DNA of 64,000 nt, taken from Candidatus Binatia bacterium. Lineage in GTDB: Bacteria > Desulfobacterota > Binatia > Bin18. Under the pieces are notes generated by a model that ran no database searches, was not told the origin of the DNA, and was given only the letters and a program-made list of their open reading frames with translations. The translations under genes and the position numbers were made by a program. The DNA lies in the NCBI GenBank assembly GCA_022826945.1, contig JAJDTY010000073.1, positions 1 through 64,000 on the forward strand. Reading direction: 5' to 3'. This document shows, in pieces, positions 7,831 to 16,528 of the stretch (within the stretch, counting starts at the first letter, position 1; each line of letters opens with the position of its first letter).

Positions 7831-9537
7831 ATGGGTTCCGCGCCGCAGCCGACCGAGCCGATAGACCTTGAGGAGCGTTGTGTTTGTGTTGAGTGCGGAC
7901 AGGCCAATGTCATCGGCGAAACGTTTTGCACCGCCTGCGGCGTAGCGCTTGAAGAGGACGGTGAGGGAGCGTCGGTCACCCCCCTCGAACCGTTGCCCAT
8001 CGGCACCGTTCTGGCTGACACCTATCGTCTGACCGCACTTTTCTCGACCGGACAGGAAAATCGTTACCGGGCGGTTCGTCAGACGGACGACGGCCAGAGC
8101 TATCTCATAGCGGAACGATCAAGCGACCAGGCGAATGTCCATTCCGGTGGCGCGTTTCAGTTGTTCGAACAGCTTTCTACCATTCAGCATCCGGCCCTGA
8201 TGCTCCCCCAAGACCAGTGTGAACATGACGGCCGGGTCTACCTCGTCACGCCGAGTCAGTCCGGTCTCCCGCTGAGTCAGCGCATTGGCCGGACGGCGGA
8301 GCGCGAGGCGGCCGGCTGGGGTGTCCAGCTCTGTCAGGCCGTAGATGTTTTGCACCGGCATGGACTCCTGTGTGTTGAGCTGCCTCCGGAGAATGTCCTG
8401 CTCGACAAGACCGGCCGGCTGCACCTCGCCCAATTCGACGCGGTCCGCCTCAAAGAGGCGGTTGCGGAGAGCCCCGTGTTGACGGATGGCTATGCTGCGC
8501 CCGAGGCCTACAAGACCCAGGTATTAAACGAAGCCGCCGATGTATTTGCGCTTGGCGCCTGCTTGTATGCCGTATTGGTAGGGCGGCGTTTGCCCGTTGA
8601 GGGCTGGGCGGTTCAGCCTGAGCCACCCGTATTCTACCCGGAGAAAGTCCTGACCCCCGAGTTCGAGCGCGTTTTAAGCAGAGCGTTGGCCTTTGAGCCT
8701 GCGGAGCGCCATGCCGACCTGCAGGAGCTGAAACACGACTTGCTCGCGCTGAGTCAGTCAGGGCATATCCGTTCGGCCTGGCGGACCGATGTCGGACAGG
8801 TGCGCGACCATAACGAAGATGCCGTGCTGGTTAAAGAGGTCGGGCAGGGCAGCATAGCCGGTAATGATTTCCGGGGATTGTATATTGTGTCGGACGGGAT
8901 GGGTGGCGCCGAAGCCGGAGAGGTCGCGAGTCAGATTGCCATCCAGACCGTAGCGCGCCATGTCGAAGCCGCCTGGGCTGATGCTGGGGCGGAAGAGGGC
9001 GTTGATATTGCCGCCTGGGAGGGCCGTTTGCGTGAGGCGGTCGAGACGGCCAATACCCGGATTGTCCAGTACGGAAAAGATCATCCCGAGTCGGCTGGCC
9101 TGGGAGCCACGATCGTTGCCGTGCTGATCCAAGCGGGACAGCTGGTGCTGGCCTGGGTCGGGGATAGTCGGGTCTATCTGCTGGAAAACGGGGTATTACA
9201 CCAGCTCTCGCACGATCATTCTCTGGTCGCCCGTCTGGTCGAGATCGGCCAGTTGACCGAAGAGGAGGCGTTGACCCACGAGCACCGCAACGTCCTGATT
9301 CGGTCTTTGGGCAGCAAGGAAAACGTGAAGGTTGATACGCTCTCGCAACCGCTGAAGCGCGGAGTCCGTCTCCTCCTGTGTAGCGATGGGCTGACCAGCC
9401 ACGTCCTTGACCCGGCGATTGCCGACATTATGAGTCGCCACCGGACCCCGTACGCGGCCGCCTTGGAATTGACGGTCGCGGCCAATACCGCGGGCGGTAG
9501 CGATAATACCTCCGTGGTGGTGGTCTTCCACGAGTAG
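7831..9537 (+). CDS. Zinc-ribbon-pseudokinase-PP2C phosphatase fusion
   Basis: CVECGQANVIGETFCTACG; kinase fold with lost catalytic motifs (CVELPPEN for HRDLKPEN, QFD for DFG); intact PP2C motifs RDHNEDA, VSDGMGG, WVGDSRVYLL, LCSDGLT, GGSDNTS. Confidence 0.85.
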   Translation: MGSAPQPTEPIDLEERCVCVECGQANVIGETFCTACGVALEEDGEGASVTPLEPLPIGTVLADTYRLTALFSTGQENRYRAVRQTDDGQSYLIAERSSDQANVHSGGAFQLFEQLSTIQHPALMLPQDQCEHDGRVYLVTPSQSGLPLSQRIGRTAEREAAGWGVQLCQAVDVLHRHGLLCVELPPENVLLDKTGRLHLAQFDAVRLKEAVAESPVLTDGYAAPEAYKTQVLNEAADVFALGACLYAVLVGRRLPVEGWAVQPEPPVFYPEKVLTPEFERVLSRALAFEPAERHADLQELKHDLLALSQSGHIRSAWRTDVGQVRDHNEDAVLVKEVGQGSIAGNDFRGLYIVSDGMGGAEAGEVASQIAIQTVARHVEAAWADAGAEEGVDIAAWEGRLREAVETANTRIVQYGKDHPESAGLGATIVAVLIQAGQLVLAWVGDSRVYLLENGVLHQLSHDHSLVARLVEIGQLTEEEALTHEHRNVLIRSLGSKENVKVDTLSQPLKRGVRLLLCSDGLTSHVLDPAIADIMSRHRTPYAAALELTVAANTAGGSDNTSVVVVFHE

Positions 9538-9544
9538 CGAGGCA

Positions 9545-11926
9545 GTGTCGATGTCGCGAAATGAAAGCGGTCAACTCGAACCCGGAACGGTCCTGGCGGG
9601 CCGGTATCAGATTGAGCGCTTTCTGGCCGGCGGCGGGATGGGTGTCGTCTACGTTGCCCAGGATCAGCGGTTGGCTGAGCGACAGGTCGCCATTAAGGAA
9701 ATTTTTGATCGGTTTACGAATCCCGAAGAGCGCGCTCAAGCCATTGAGTATTTTCATCGAGAGGCCGATACGCTGGCCCAACTCACCCATCCGGCCATTC
9801 CCGCTATTTTCGATCGCTTTGGTGAGGGTAATTGCCATTATCTGGTGATGGACTTTATCGAAGGGATCAACCTGGAACAGGAAATCACCGGACTGGGCGG
9901 TCGGCTGCCCGAGAGCCGGGTCATCGAGATTGGCCGGGAGCTGTGCGACGTGTTGACCTATCTGCATAGCTTTTCTCCGCCCATCATCTATCGGGATATG
10001 AAACCCGGCAATGTGATCCTGCGACCGGATGGGCGCATCACGCTGATTGACTTTGGTATCGCCAGAATTTTCTCCCCCCAGGGCAAGGCGACCTTGATTG
10101 GCACGCCTGGATTTGCCCCGCCCGAGCAATACTCCGGACAGGTGGATGAACGGTCCGATATTTATGGCCTGGCCGCTACCTTGCACTATATCCTGACCGG
10201 TCGGGACCCGGAGAAATACCCGCCGTTCTCGTGTCCGCCGGTCCTCTCGGAGAAACCCGATGCCTCTCCTTTCCTCGCCCAGGCGATTGACCAAGCCCTG
10301 GCATACAAAGCCGAAGAGCGGCCCAAGAGTGCGGAAGCGTTTAAGGACATGTTTCTGTATGGGCGTGGACTGAGCGCGGCCGGTCCCCCCAGTTCGTCTC
10401 AAGCCGCGACCCAAATCCTGGAACCGCTCTCGGAGCCGGTTGCAGAGCCCCTCACCGCCGCGCCGCCGCAAAAAAAACGGCGCTGGGGGCGGATGGTTGC
10501 GACCCTGGTTTTTTTGCTGTTGCTGAGTGGCGGGGCGTATGGCCTGTTCACCTCTCCTGAGCTGCTGCAAGGGAACCCGGTCGCGCGCGTGGGAGAAAGG
10601 ATTCCGTGGCCGCAGATTGAAGCCTGGCTGCCGGAATCCCAGCGGCCAAGGTTTCGGGCCTTTGTGGCGGATTTACCCTGGGAGCGGGAGAAACGCCTGC
10701 GTGCGCTGCGGGCCGACCCGCTCGAACTGGTTTCTCTCAACTTGGTGAATACTTCGCGGGATGGCACGCCACTGTCGGAGGTCAAGGACAGCTATACGCT
10801 GGGTGAGGTGCAATATCTGACCTGGGAAGCGGCGCTGAAAAACAGGCTGTTTGGGGTTGAAGGGGGGAGTCATCGGCTGGAAGGCCGTTTTTTTGATCCT
10901 GAAGGGGGCCTAGCGGGGAAAAGCGAAGCCGGTCGGTTTGTCCGGCCCGAAGAGGAGGAGCTTGAACTGCGGGGCGTGACCCTGCTTGAGGGGCTCAAGG
11001 AACGGGCGACCGGTGATTACCAGCTTGAGCTCTATCTCGGGGATGCCAAGCTGGCCAGTCAAACGGTCCGGATTGAACCGGAACCGGTCCAGGTCGTCGC
11101 AGCCGAAGTGACAGAAGAAAAGGAAAACGGTGTCGCTGGCGGAGCCGCTGTCCCGGTTGCGAGCGGACCGACACCGGAGGAAGAGATCGCACGGCGTGCC
11201 GCCGAGGGAAAACGGCTGGCCCTCATCCAGGAAAAAAGCAAAGAGCCGCTTTCTCTGCTCACCGTGCGCTTTTTCAATACGGCGCAAGACGGCAGAAAAC
11301 TGTCTCAACCCGCAAGTTCATTCGGCACGTCCCAACTCCGGTACCTGGCCTGGGAGGCGGATTTTCAGAACCAGCTCCACGACCTGTTACCCTCTCACCA
11401 CCGGGTGACGGCGACCTATTTTGCTCCCAATGGCCAGATTCTCGGGACGGTCGAAGACGGAAAAGAAGTCTCGGATACAACACAGAGGGTGACCTTTACG
11501 GCCAGAATCGGCAATGCCAGCGGCGGTGCCTTTCTCCCCGGCGAGTATCGGGTTGACTTTTATGTCAACGGCTACCCGCTCTCGTCCAGAAAATTCAACG
11601 TCATGGATGATCGGGACTTGGCCTATAGCCTCAACTCGCACCAGGGAAGCATCCTCGGGCTCGGTCCTGAGCGTGAGGCCCTGCTGGAGGTGCATTTTCA
11701 ACCGCACAGTAATGGGGCTTTGCGTGGCCGCCTGGTGATTCACGTGCGCGGCTTTGGTGCCGCCCCTCTGGAAGGAACAACGCAGGGCAACCAGATTGAG
11801 TTTACCAGTTCGGTTGGGAATCGCGTTTATCATTTCCAGGGCTGGCGTGAAGAAAATCGGCTCAGCGGAACCTACCGGGTCGGGTCGTCCGAAAATGTGA
11901 GCGGACACTGGTCACTGCAACTCTAG
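9545..11926 (+). CDS. Ser/Thr protein kinase (PknB-like) with TM helix and duplicated extracytoplasmic domain
   Basis: GGGMGVVY, VAIKE, YRDMKPGN, LIDFGIAR, GTPGFAPPEQ; TM GRMVATLVFLLLLSGGAYGLF. Confidence 0.93.
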   Translation: MSMSRNESGQLEPGTVLAGRYQIERFLAGGGMGVVYVAQDQRLAERQVAIKEIFDRFTNPEERAQAIEYFHREADTLAQLTHPAIPAIFDRFGEGNCHYLVMDFIEGINLEQEITGLGGRLPESRVIEIGRELCDVLTYLHSFSPPIIYRDMKPGNVILRPDGRITLIDFGIARIFSPQGKATLIGTPGFAPPEQYSGQVDERSDIYGLAATLHYILTGRDPEKYPPFSCPPVLSEKPDASPFLAQAIDQALAYKAEERPKSAEAFKDMFLYGRGLSAAGPPSSSQAATQILEPLSEPVAEPLTAAPPQKKRRWGRMVATLVFLLLLSGGAYGLFTSPELLQGNPVARVGERIPWPQIEAWLPESQRPRFRAFVADLPWEREKRLRALRADPLELVSLNLVNTSRDGTPLSEVKDSYTLGEVQYLTWEAALKNRLFGVEGGSHRLEGRFFDPEGGLAGKSEAGRFVRPEEEELELRGVTLLEGLKERATGDYQLELYLGDAKLASQTVRIEPEPVQVVAAEVTEEKENGVAGGAAVPVASGPTPEEEIARRAAEGKRLALIQEKSKEPLSLLTVRFFNTAQDGRKLSQPASSFGTSQLRYLAWEADFQNQLHDLLPSHHRVTATYFAPNGQILGTVEDGKEVSDTTQRVTFTARIGNASGGAFLPGEYRVDFYVNGYPLSSRKFNVMDDRDLAYSLNSHQGSILGLGPEREALLEVHFQPHSNGALRGRLVIHVRGFGAAPLEGTTQGNQIEFTSSVGNRVYHFQGWREENRLSGTYRVGSSENVSGHWSLQL

Positions 11927-11991
11927 GTCGGGTCATGATGACGGCTGTTGACATAAACGTGGGGCGTTGAGCAGACTTTGAGCGGAGGAGT

Positions 11992-12849
11992 ATGGAACTT
12001 TCACGCGAACGCCTTGTCCTGTATAGCGGTGCCGGTCTTCTGGGCGGTCTGGCCGGCTGGGCCGCGGCTGACCCGTTGGCCGCGGTGGGGAATGTCTATC
12101 TTCGGGCCATGGCCCTGGGTGGGGTGACGGGTATTTGTGTTGGCGCGTTCATGGGAGCCATTGAAGGACTCAGCGCGGGGCATAAGAACAAGACGTGGCA
12201 AGGTGTGAAGCTGGGCGGACTGGCCGGTCTGGTGGGCGGGGCGATTGGCCTCCTCATGGGAGAGCTGGTGTTTGGCCTGTTTGGCGGTCTTGGCGGGCGC
12301 GTGATCGGCTGGGGAATTTTTGGGCTCGCTGTCGGGTTGGGGGCCGGCTGGGTCGGCCAATCGTTGGTCCGCTTACGCAACGGCGCGATTGGTGGCTGCA
12401 CTGGCGGGGCCATTGGGGGTGCGCTCTTTCAGTTGGTCACCTCTCTCCTGCCGCAGACGGCTGGTCGCGGGGTTGCCCTGGCCATCTTGGGGGCCATGAT
12501 GGGTCTCTGGATCGGTCTGGTCAGCGAGATATTGAAGCGGGGCTGGTTTATGGTGATTCGTTCGCAAAGCCGCAATGCCCGTGAAGGCCGTGAATACCAT
12601 CTGACCAAGCCCAAAACCACAATCGGCCGCGCCGAAGAAAGTGATGTTGGCCTGTTTGGCGACCGTTCCATTGCCAACCTGCACGCGGTGGTCGAAAAAC
12701 GTCAGAATACTTTTGTGCTTGCCAAAAACGAAGGCCGAGTCAGCGTCAATCGGGCTCCGGTTACTCAGCCCGTCCAACTGAAAAATGGCGACCGGGTGGA
12801 GGTCGGTGGAACCCTGCTCCTCTTTCGAGAGCGGGCAGGCAAGGAGTAG
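11992..12849 (+). CDS. Gly-rich multi-TM protein with C-terminal FHA domain
   Basis: Repeated GxxxG-rich hydrophobic segments, then TIGRAEESDVGLFGDRSIANLHAVVE. Confidence 0.8.
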   Translation: MELSRERLVLYSGAGLLGGLAGWAAADPLAAVGNVYLRAMALGGVTGICVGAFMGAIEGLSAGHKNKTWQGVKLGGLAGLVGGAIGLLMGELVFGLFGGLGGRVIGWGIFGLAVGLGAGWVGQSLVRLRNGAIGGCTGGAIGGALFQLVTSLLPQTAGRGVALAILGAMMGLWIGLVSEILKRGWFMVIRSQSRNAREGREYHLTKPKTTIGRAEESDVGLFGDRSIANLHAVVEKRQNTFVLAKNEGRVSVNRAPVTQPVQLKNGDRVEVGGTLLLFRERAGKE

Positions 12850-12866
12850 ACAGGCCGGAGAGCCAA

Positions 12867-14426
12867 GTGGAGAGTAGCATGCGATTGAAAAGCCGGTCCT
12901 CTCGGCAGAGTTATGTCCAGGCTCTGAGTGTGTTCATCTACTGTCTTGCCCTCTGTTCGTTTCTGACACCGCGCGTCTCTGCGGCTGATTCGGTGGTTGT
13001 CTCTGTCACCAACCCCCAACTGGAGAATTTTACCAATGGCGGTGCCGTCGGCCTGTATTTTAATGCGACCGATTTACGCGGGCAGCCGATAGGACAGCTT
13101 ACGCCGGAGCATGTGACCGTGCAGGAGGACGGGCAGGACGCCCAGATCATTGATTTTCGGGGCGAAGAGCAGGGCCGGCCGGTCGATATCGTGGTGGTCT
13201 TCGATGTCACGGAAAGTATGGGGCCGTTTATTGACGGTATGAAAGAAGCGGCCATTGATTTTGCCGACCGTCTGGCCAAGGCCAACCGGGATTACCGCTT
13301 GGGCCTCGTCACTTTTGAGGATTACGTGATTCGGGACGAGCGGGTGTTCACCCGGAGCGCCCGGGAGTTTAAAGGCTGGGTTGGCGCGCTACGCCCGGCA
13401 GGTGGGGGGGATATTCCGGAGAATTCGCTCGATGCGATGCTCCTGGCCAGCCGCTTTCCGTTTCGACCCGATGCCCAGGCGGTCCTTATCCTGATTACCG
13501 ATGCTCCCAATCATACGCGTGGGGACGGCTCGGAGAAAAATAACCCCTACGGTCGCGAGGTGACGCAACTGTCCGGTGCGGAAGTCCTGGCGGAAATCAA
13601 AAAGGCGAATCTGAACGTCTATGCCATCTCTCCGCCGCCCTTTATGGCTCCCGATCTGCATAGGATCGCAAAGGAGAGCGCCGGGCGCCATTACAATATT
13701 GTCAGTGAGGGAGAACGCTTTCCCGAGCTGATCAGCGAGATCGGCCGCTCGCTCGCCTCACAGTATTTCCTGACCTATACCAGTCCCCGCCCGGTCGAGG
13801 ACGGGGCGGAACGCGAAGTCGTGTTGACCCTTCAGCATCCGAACGGGGAAGGGGAGGCGCATGTGTCCTATCAGGTGCGTGGGATCGGCGGTGCGATAGT
13901 CGTTCCCAGCAGCTCGGGAGCGGGCTCCACACAGGCGCAAACCGTTATCGCCTATGGGGTGTGGAATATGGTGGTTCCGCTCTTGGCCGCCGGAGGACTG
14001 ATACTGTTGGCGCGCGTCCGGCTGAATGAGATTCCGGCTGAAGTGCTGAGTCTGGTGAAGACGGCAACCAGCCGACCCGATGCCACCGGCCAAGTCCCGG
14101 ACTCCATTGTACCGAAGACCTCCGCGCCATACGCCCGGCTTGTGCGCCAAAGCCCGTTTGAGGAGGCGCCGCGCGAAATTGCTCTTTCCCGCGATGAGAT
14201 GACGATTGGCCGCGGCGAGGAATGCGAGGCCATTATTCTCCACTCTTCTATATCGCGCGAACACGCGCGCATAAAAAAAGTCAAACAGGGCTATGTGCTG
14301 CTCGATTTGCAGAGCGGAAACGGCATCTACATCAACGGGAGAAAGATTGCCGAAAATCTTCTCAGAGACGGGATGCAGGTCCGGATCGGAGACGTGGAAT
14401 TTATCTTCTACGCCGCGAATGCGTAA
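12867..14426 (+). CDS. Exported VWA domain-TM-cytoplasmic FHA protein
   Basis: Signal peptide; VVFDVTESMG; TM VVPLLAAGGLILLARV; FHA TIGRGEECEAIILHSSISREHARIKK...LQSGNGIYINGRK. Confidence 0.85.
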   Translation: MESSMRLKSRSSRQSYVQALSVFIYCLALCSFLTPRVSAADSVVVSVTNPQLENFTNGGAVGLYFNATDLRGQPIGQLTPEHVTVQEDGQDAQIIDFRGEEQGRPVDIVVVFDVTESMGPFIDGMKEAAIDFADRLAKANRDYRLGLVTFEDYVIRDERVFTRSAREFKGWVGALRPAGGGDIPENSLDAMLLASRFPFRPDAQAVLILITDAPNHTRGDGSEKNNPYGREVTQLSGAEVLAEIKKANLNVYAISPPPFMAPDLHRIAKESAGRHYNIVSEGERFPELISEIGRSLASQYFLTYTSPRPVEDGAEREVVLTLQHPNGEGEAHVSYQVRGIGGAIVVPSSSGAGSTQAQTVIAYGVWNMVVPLLAAGGLILLARVRLNEIPAEVLSLVKTATSRPDATGQVPDSIVPKTSAPYARLVRQSPFEEAPREIALSRDEMTIGRGEECEAIILHSSISREHARIKKVKQGYVLLDLQSGNGIYINGRKIAENLLRDGMQVRIGDVEFIFYAANA

Positions 14427-14461
14427 GATCGAAACGCGCTGAATGCTTCGAAGCCTGCATC

Positions 14462-16507
14462 CTAGCGGTACAACTCCTCGTGTTTGAACGTATGGTCCGG
14501 CAGACGAATACGCGGGTAGAGTGAGGGAAGGCCGTCGCGGCCGAGGAGGAGAAAGTCAACCGGTACGAGCGGCATAGGCACGTCAAGGCCGACATAGCTG
14601 CTGAACTGGTCCCTGCCAAACGCCAGGCGCGTTCCGAGAATATCTCTGGGCAGTGTCCCCCGGACGTCAAACCCTTCTCCCAGGCTCCCGGTGAGATAGG
14701 GCAGGACACGCCAGCCGTCTTCGTCATTTTTTTCAAACTGACTCTTGAGGGTGATATCCGCGGGCTCCGCCCCTCGGACTAATTTGGCAATTTCCCGGTC
14801 CCCACGATAGAAGGCGTCTTCATAGCCCTTTGCCCGGAACGTGCGCCAAAACTGCTGCCACGACGCGGTGGGCACCCCGTACACTTTGGTGCGAGGGCCG
14901 GTGTCGCTTTCCAACAGCAGGGTAATATCGCCGTGTGGGGAGAGGATGATGCCGTCGTCCGTGAGTTCAACATTCCGCCAGTCGCCATCATACAACTCTC
15001 GTTTGAGGCCGAGCCCCTGAGCGCCAAACAGGTCCGGGTTGTCGCGCAGAAACATTTTACTGAGCCGTAAGCCCTGGTTTTCAGGCCGACTGACCTGCTG
15101 GAATTCTTCCGCCGCTTCTTTGGCTGCCTCCGTCTTGGGATAATTCTCCAGCAGGCGACGCAGATAGGCCTGTTTCTCTGTTTGGTGCGGGCTGGCTTTA
15201 GCTTGTTCGAGCAGGGCTGTTGCCGCGTTTTCCTGGAGCGTGGGAATCTCTTCTTCCATGCCTGCCAGGGTGTAATACTCAATCGCTTTCTCAACCTGAC
15301 CTTCCTTGGCATAGGCTTTGGCCAGGAGGGGGTAGATCTCCGGGGAGCGTTCCTCCGCGGGGGTCTGCTGCAAGTATTCTTCGCCTGCGGTGATAATGCC
15401 TTGTTGGGAGACGGCTCGTCCGGTCATGACCTTCCAGAGCTTCCCCAAGGTCTGAACCATGGTCAGACCGCCAAAGGTCGCCGCGCCGACCAGCCCCTCC
15501 GTGCCGAGTTGGAGGCCTGCCACAACGACATTGTCTTTGACAAAACCGCTCCCCGGCAGCATATAGGTCAAGGTTTCTTTGCTGTGCTCCCACTCCGCCT
15601 GTCTCACGCCGGCCAGCGGGTCCTGGGGAGCCTCCGGGTCGTACTGGCTGAGGGCGTCATAGTGTTGCAGGCGGGATTCGACTTGCCGGACCCCAGCCTT
15701 GGCTTCTTCCGCGTTTTCATCAACCAGTAGGGCGAGTTGATAATGGAAATTGGCCTTCCAATAGTCTTCTTCAGCGAAGGCCTGCTCGGCTTGGTCTAAT
15801 TCAGCTTTGACAAGGGCCTTTTGTCGTTTCGTATCCAGGGCTTCCATCCTGGCTCGGACTTCTGGAGCCCGTGGGTCATTGGGAGCTTCTTCGAGGAACC
15901 GTCGATACAGGGCCAGGGCCTTGCGCTCGCGTGGACTTGGCCCTGAGTGCCGGCCAACCGAAGAGACGACGCCTTGCGCGGCGTAGGGACTGGGGCTGGC
16001 GGGCGCCCCAAGGAACAGCCGGGCTACGTCGAAAGTCGAGAGCACCCAATTGAACAGTCGGCCAACACGGTGCCGCTTTTCCGAGACGTAGAGTCGATCT
16101 GCCTGCGAGAGCAGTTCATCCGGTGTCGCGTCCAGTTCAATAAGCGGGAGTTCTTCCTGCCCGTCCTGCTCGACAGACCGGTATAGCAGAGCATAGACCA
16201 AGGGGGTGACGCCCGTTGCCTCCTCTCCCTGTGCTTCGAGCTGAGCATCATGCTGCGTCAGTTGCACGATCCGGCTACGCAAGGCCGACGAATCGTCCAA
16301 GTAGCCATCAATAATCGCGTCGGCTACGTATCTGCCGACCTCATCCGGAAAATATCGCTCCGGGGGGAGTGGGGGCACAAAAGGATTATAGGTCGGCAAA
16401 AATTCCGTCACCCGCTGGGCCAGGGGGTCGGCGAAATCCCGTGCATGGAGGAGCGTCGCGTACACGAGTTGGCAACACAGGAGCAGAGGGATGACACGAT
16501 ACCACAT
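14462..16507 (-). CDS. Exported TPR-repeat protein
   Basis: Signal peptide MWYRVIPLLLCCQLVYATLLHA; TPR-like helices (YPLLAKAYAKEGQVEKAIEYYTLAG). Confidence 0.6.
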   Translation of the reverse strand: MWYRVIPLLLCCQLVYATLLHARDFADPLAQRVTEFLPTYNPFVPPLPPERYFPDEVGRYVADAIIDGYLDDSSALRSRIVQLTQHDAQLEAQGEEATGVTPLVYALLYRSVEQDGQEELPLIELDATPDELLSQADRLYVSEKRHRVGRLFNWVLSTFDVARLFLGAPASPSPYAAQGVVSSVGRHSGPSPRERKALALYRRFLEEAPNDPRAPEVRARMEALDTKRQKALVKAELDQAEQAFAEEDYWKANFHYQLALLVDENAEEAKAGVRQVESRLQHYDALSQYDPEAPQDPLAGVRQAEWEHSKETLTYMLPGSGFVKDNVVVAGLQLGTEGLVGAATFGGLTMVQTLGKLWKVMTGRAVSQQGIITAGEEYLQQTPAEERSPEIYPLLAKAYAKEGQVEKAIEYYTLAGMEEEIPTLQENAATALLEQAKASPHQTEKQAYLRRLLENYPKTEAAKEAAEEFQQVSRPENQGLRLSKMFLRDNPDLFGAQGLGLKRELYDGDWRNVELTDDGIILSPHGDITLLLESDTGPRTKVYGVPTASWQQFWRTFRAKGYEDAFYRGDREIAKLVRGAEPADITLKSQFEKNDEDGWRVLPYLTGSLGEGFDVRGTLPRDILGTRLAFGRDQFSSYVGLDVPMPLVPVDFLLLGRDGLPSLYPRIRLPDHTFKHEELYR

Positions 16508-16528
16508 GTCGTTTTCTTCGCGGGCTGT

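Noticed and set aside
9428-10570. 380-aa minus-strand ORF opposite the kinase
   Set aside because: Kinase motifs on the plus strand are unambiguous; antisense product is low-information.
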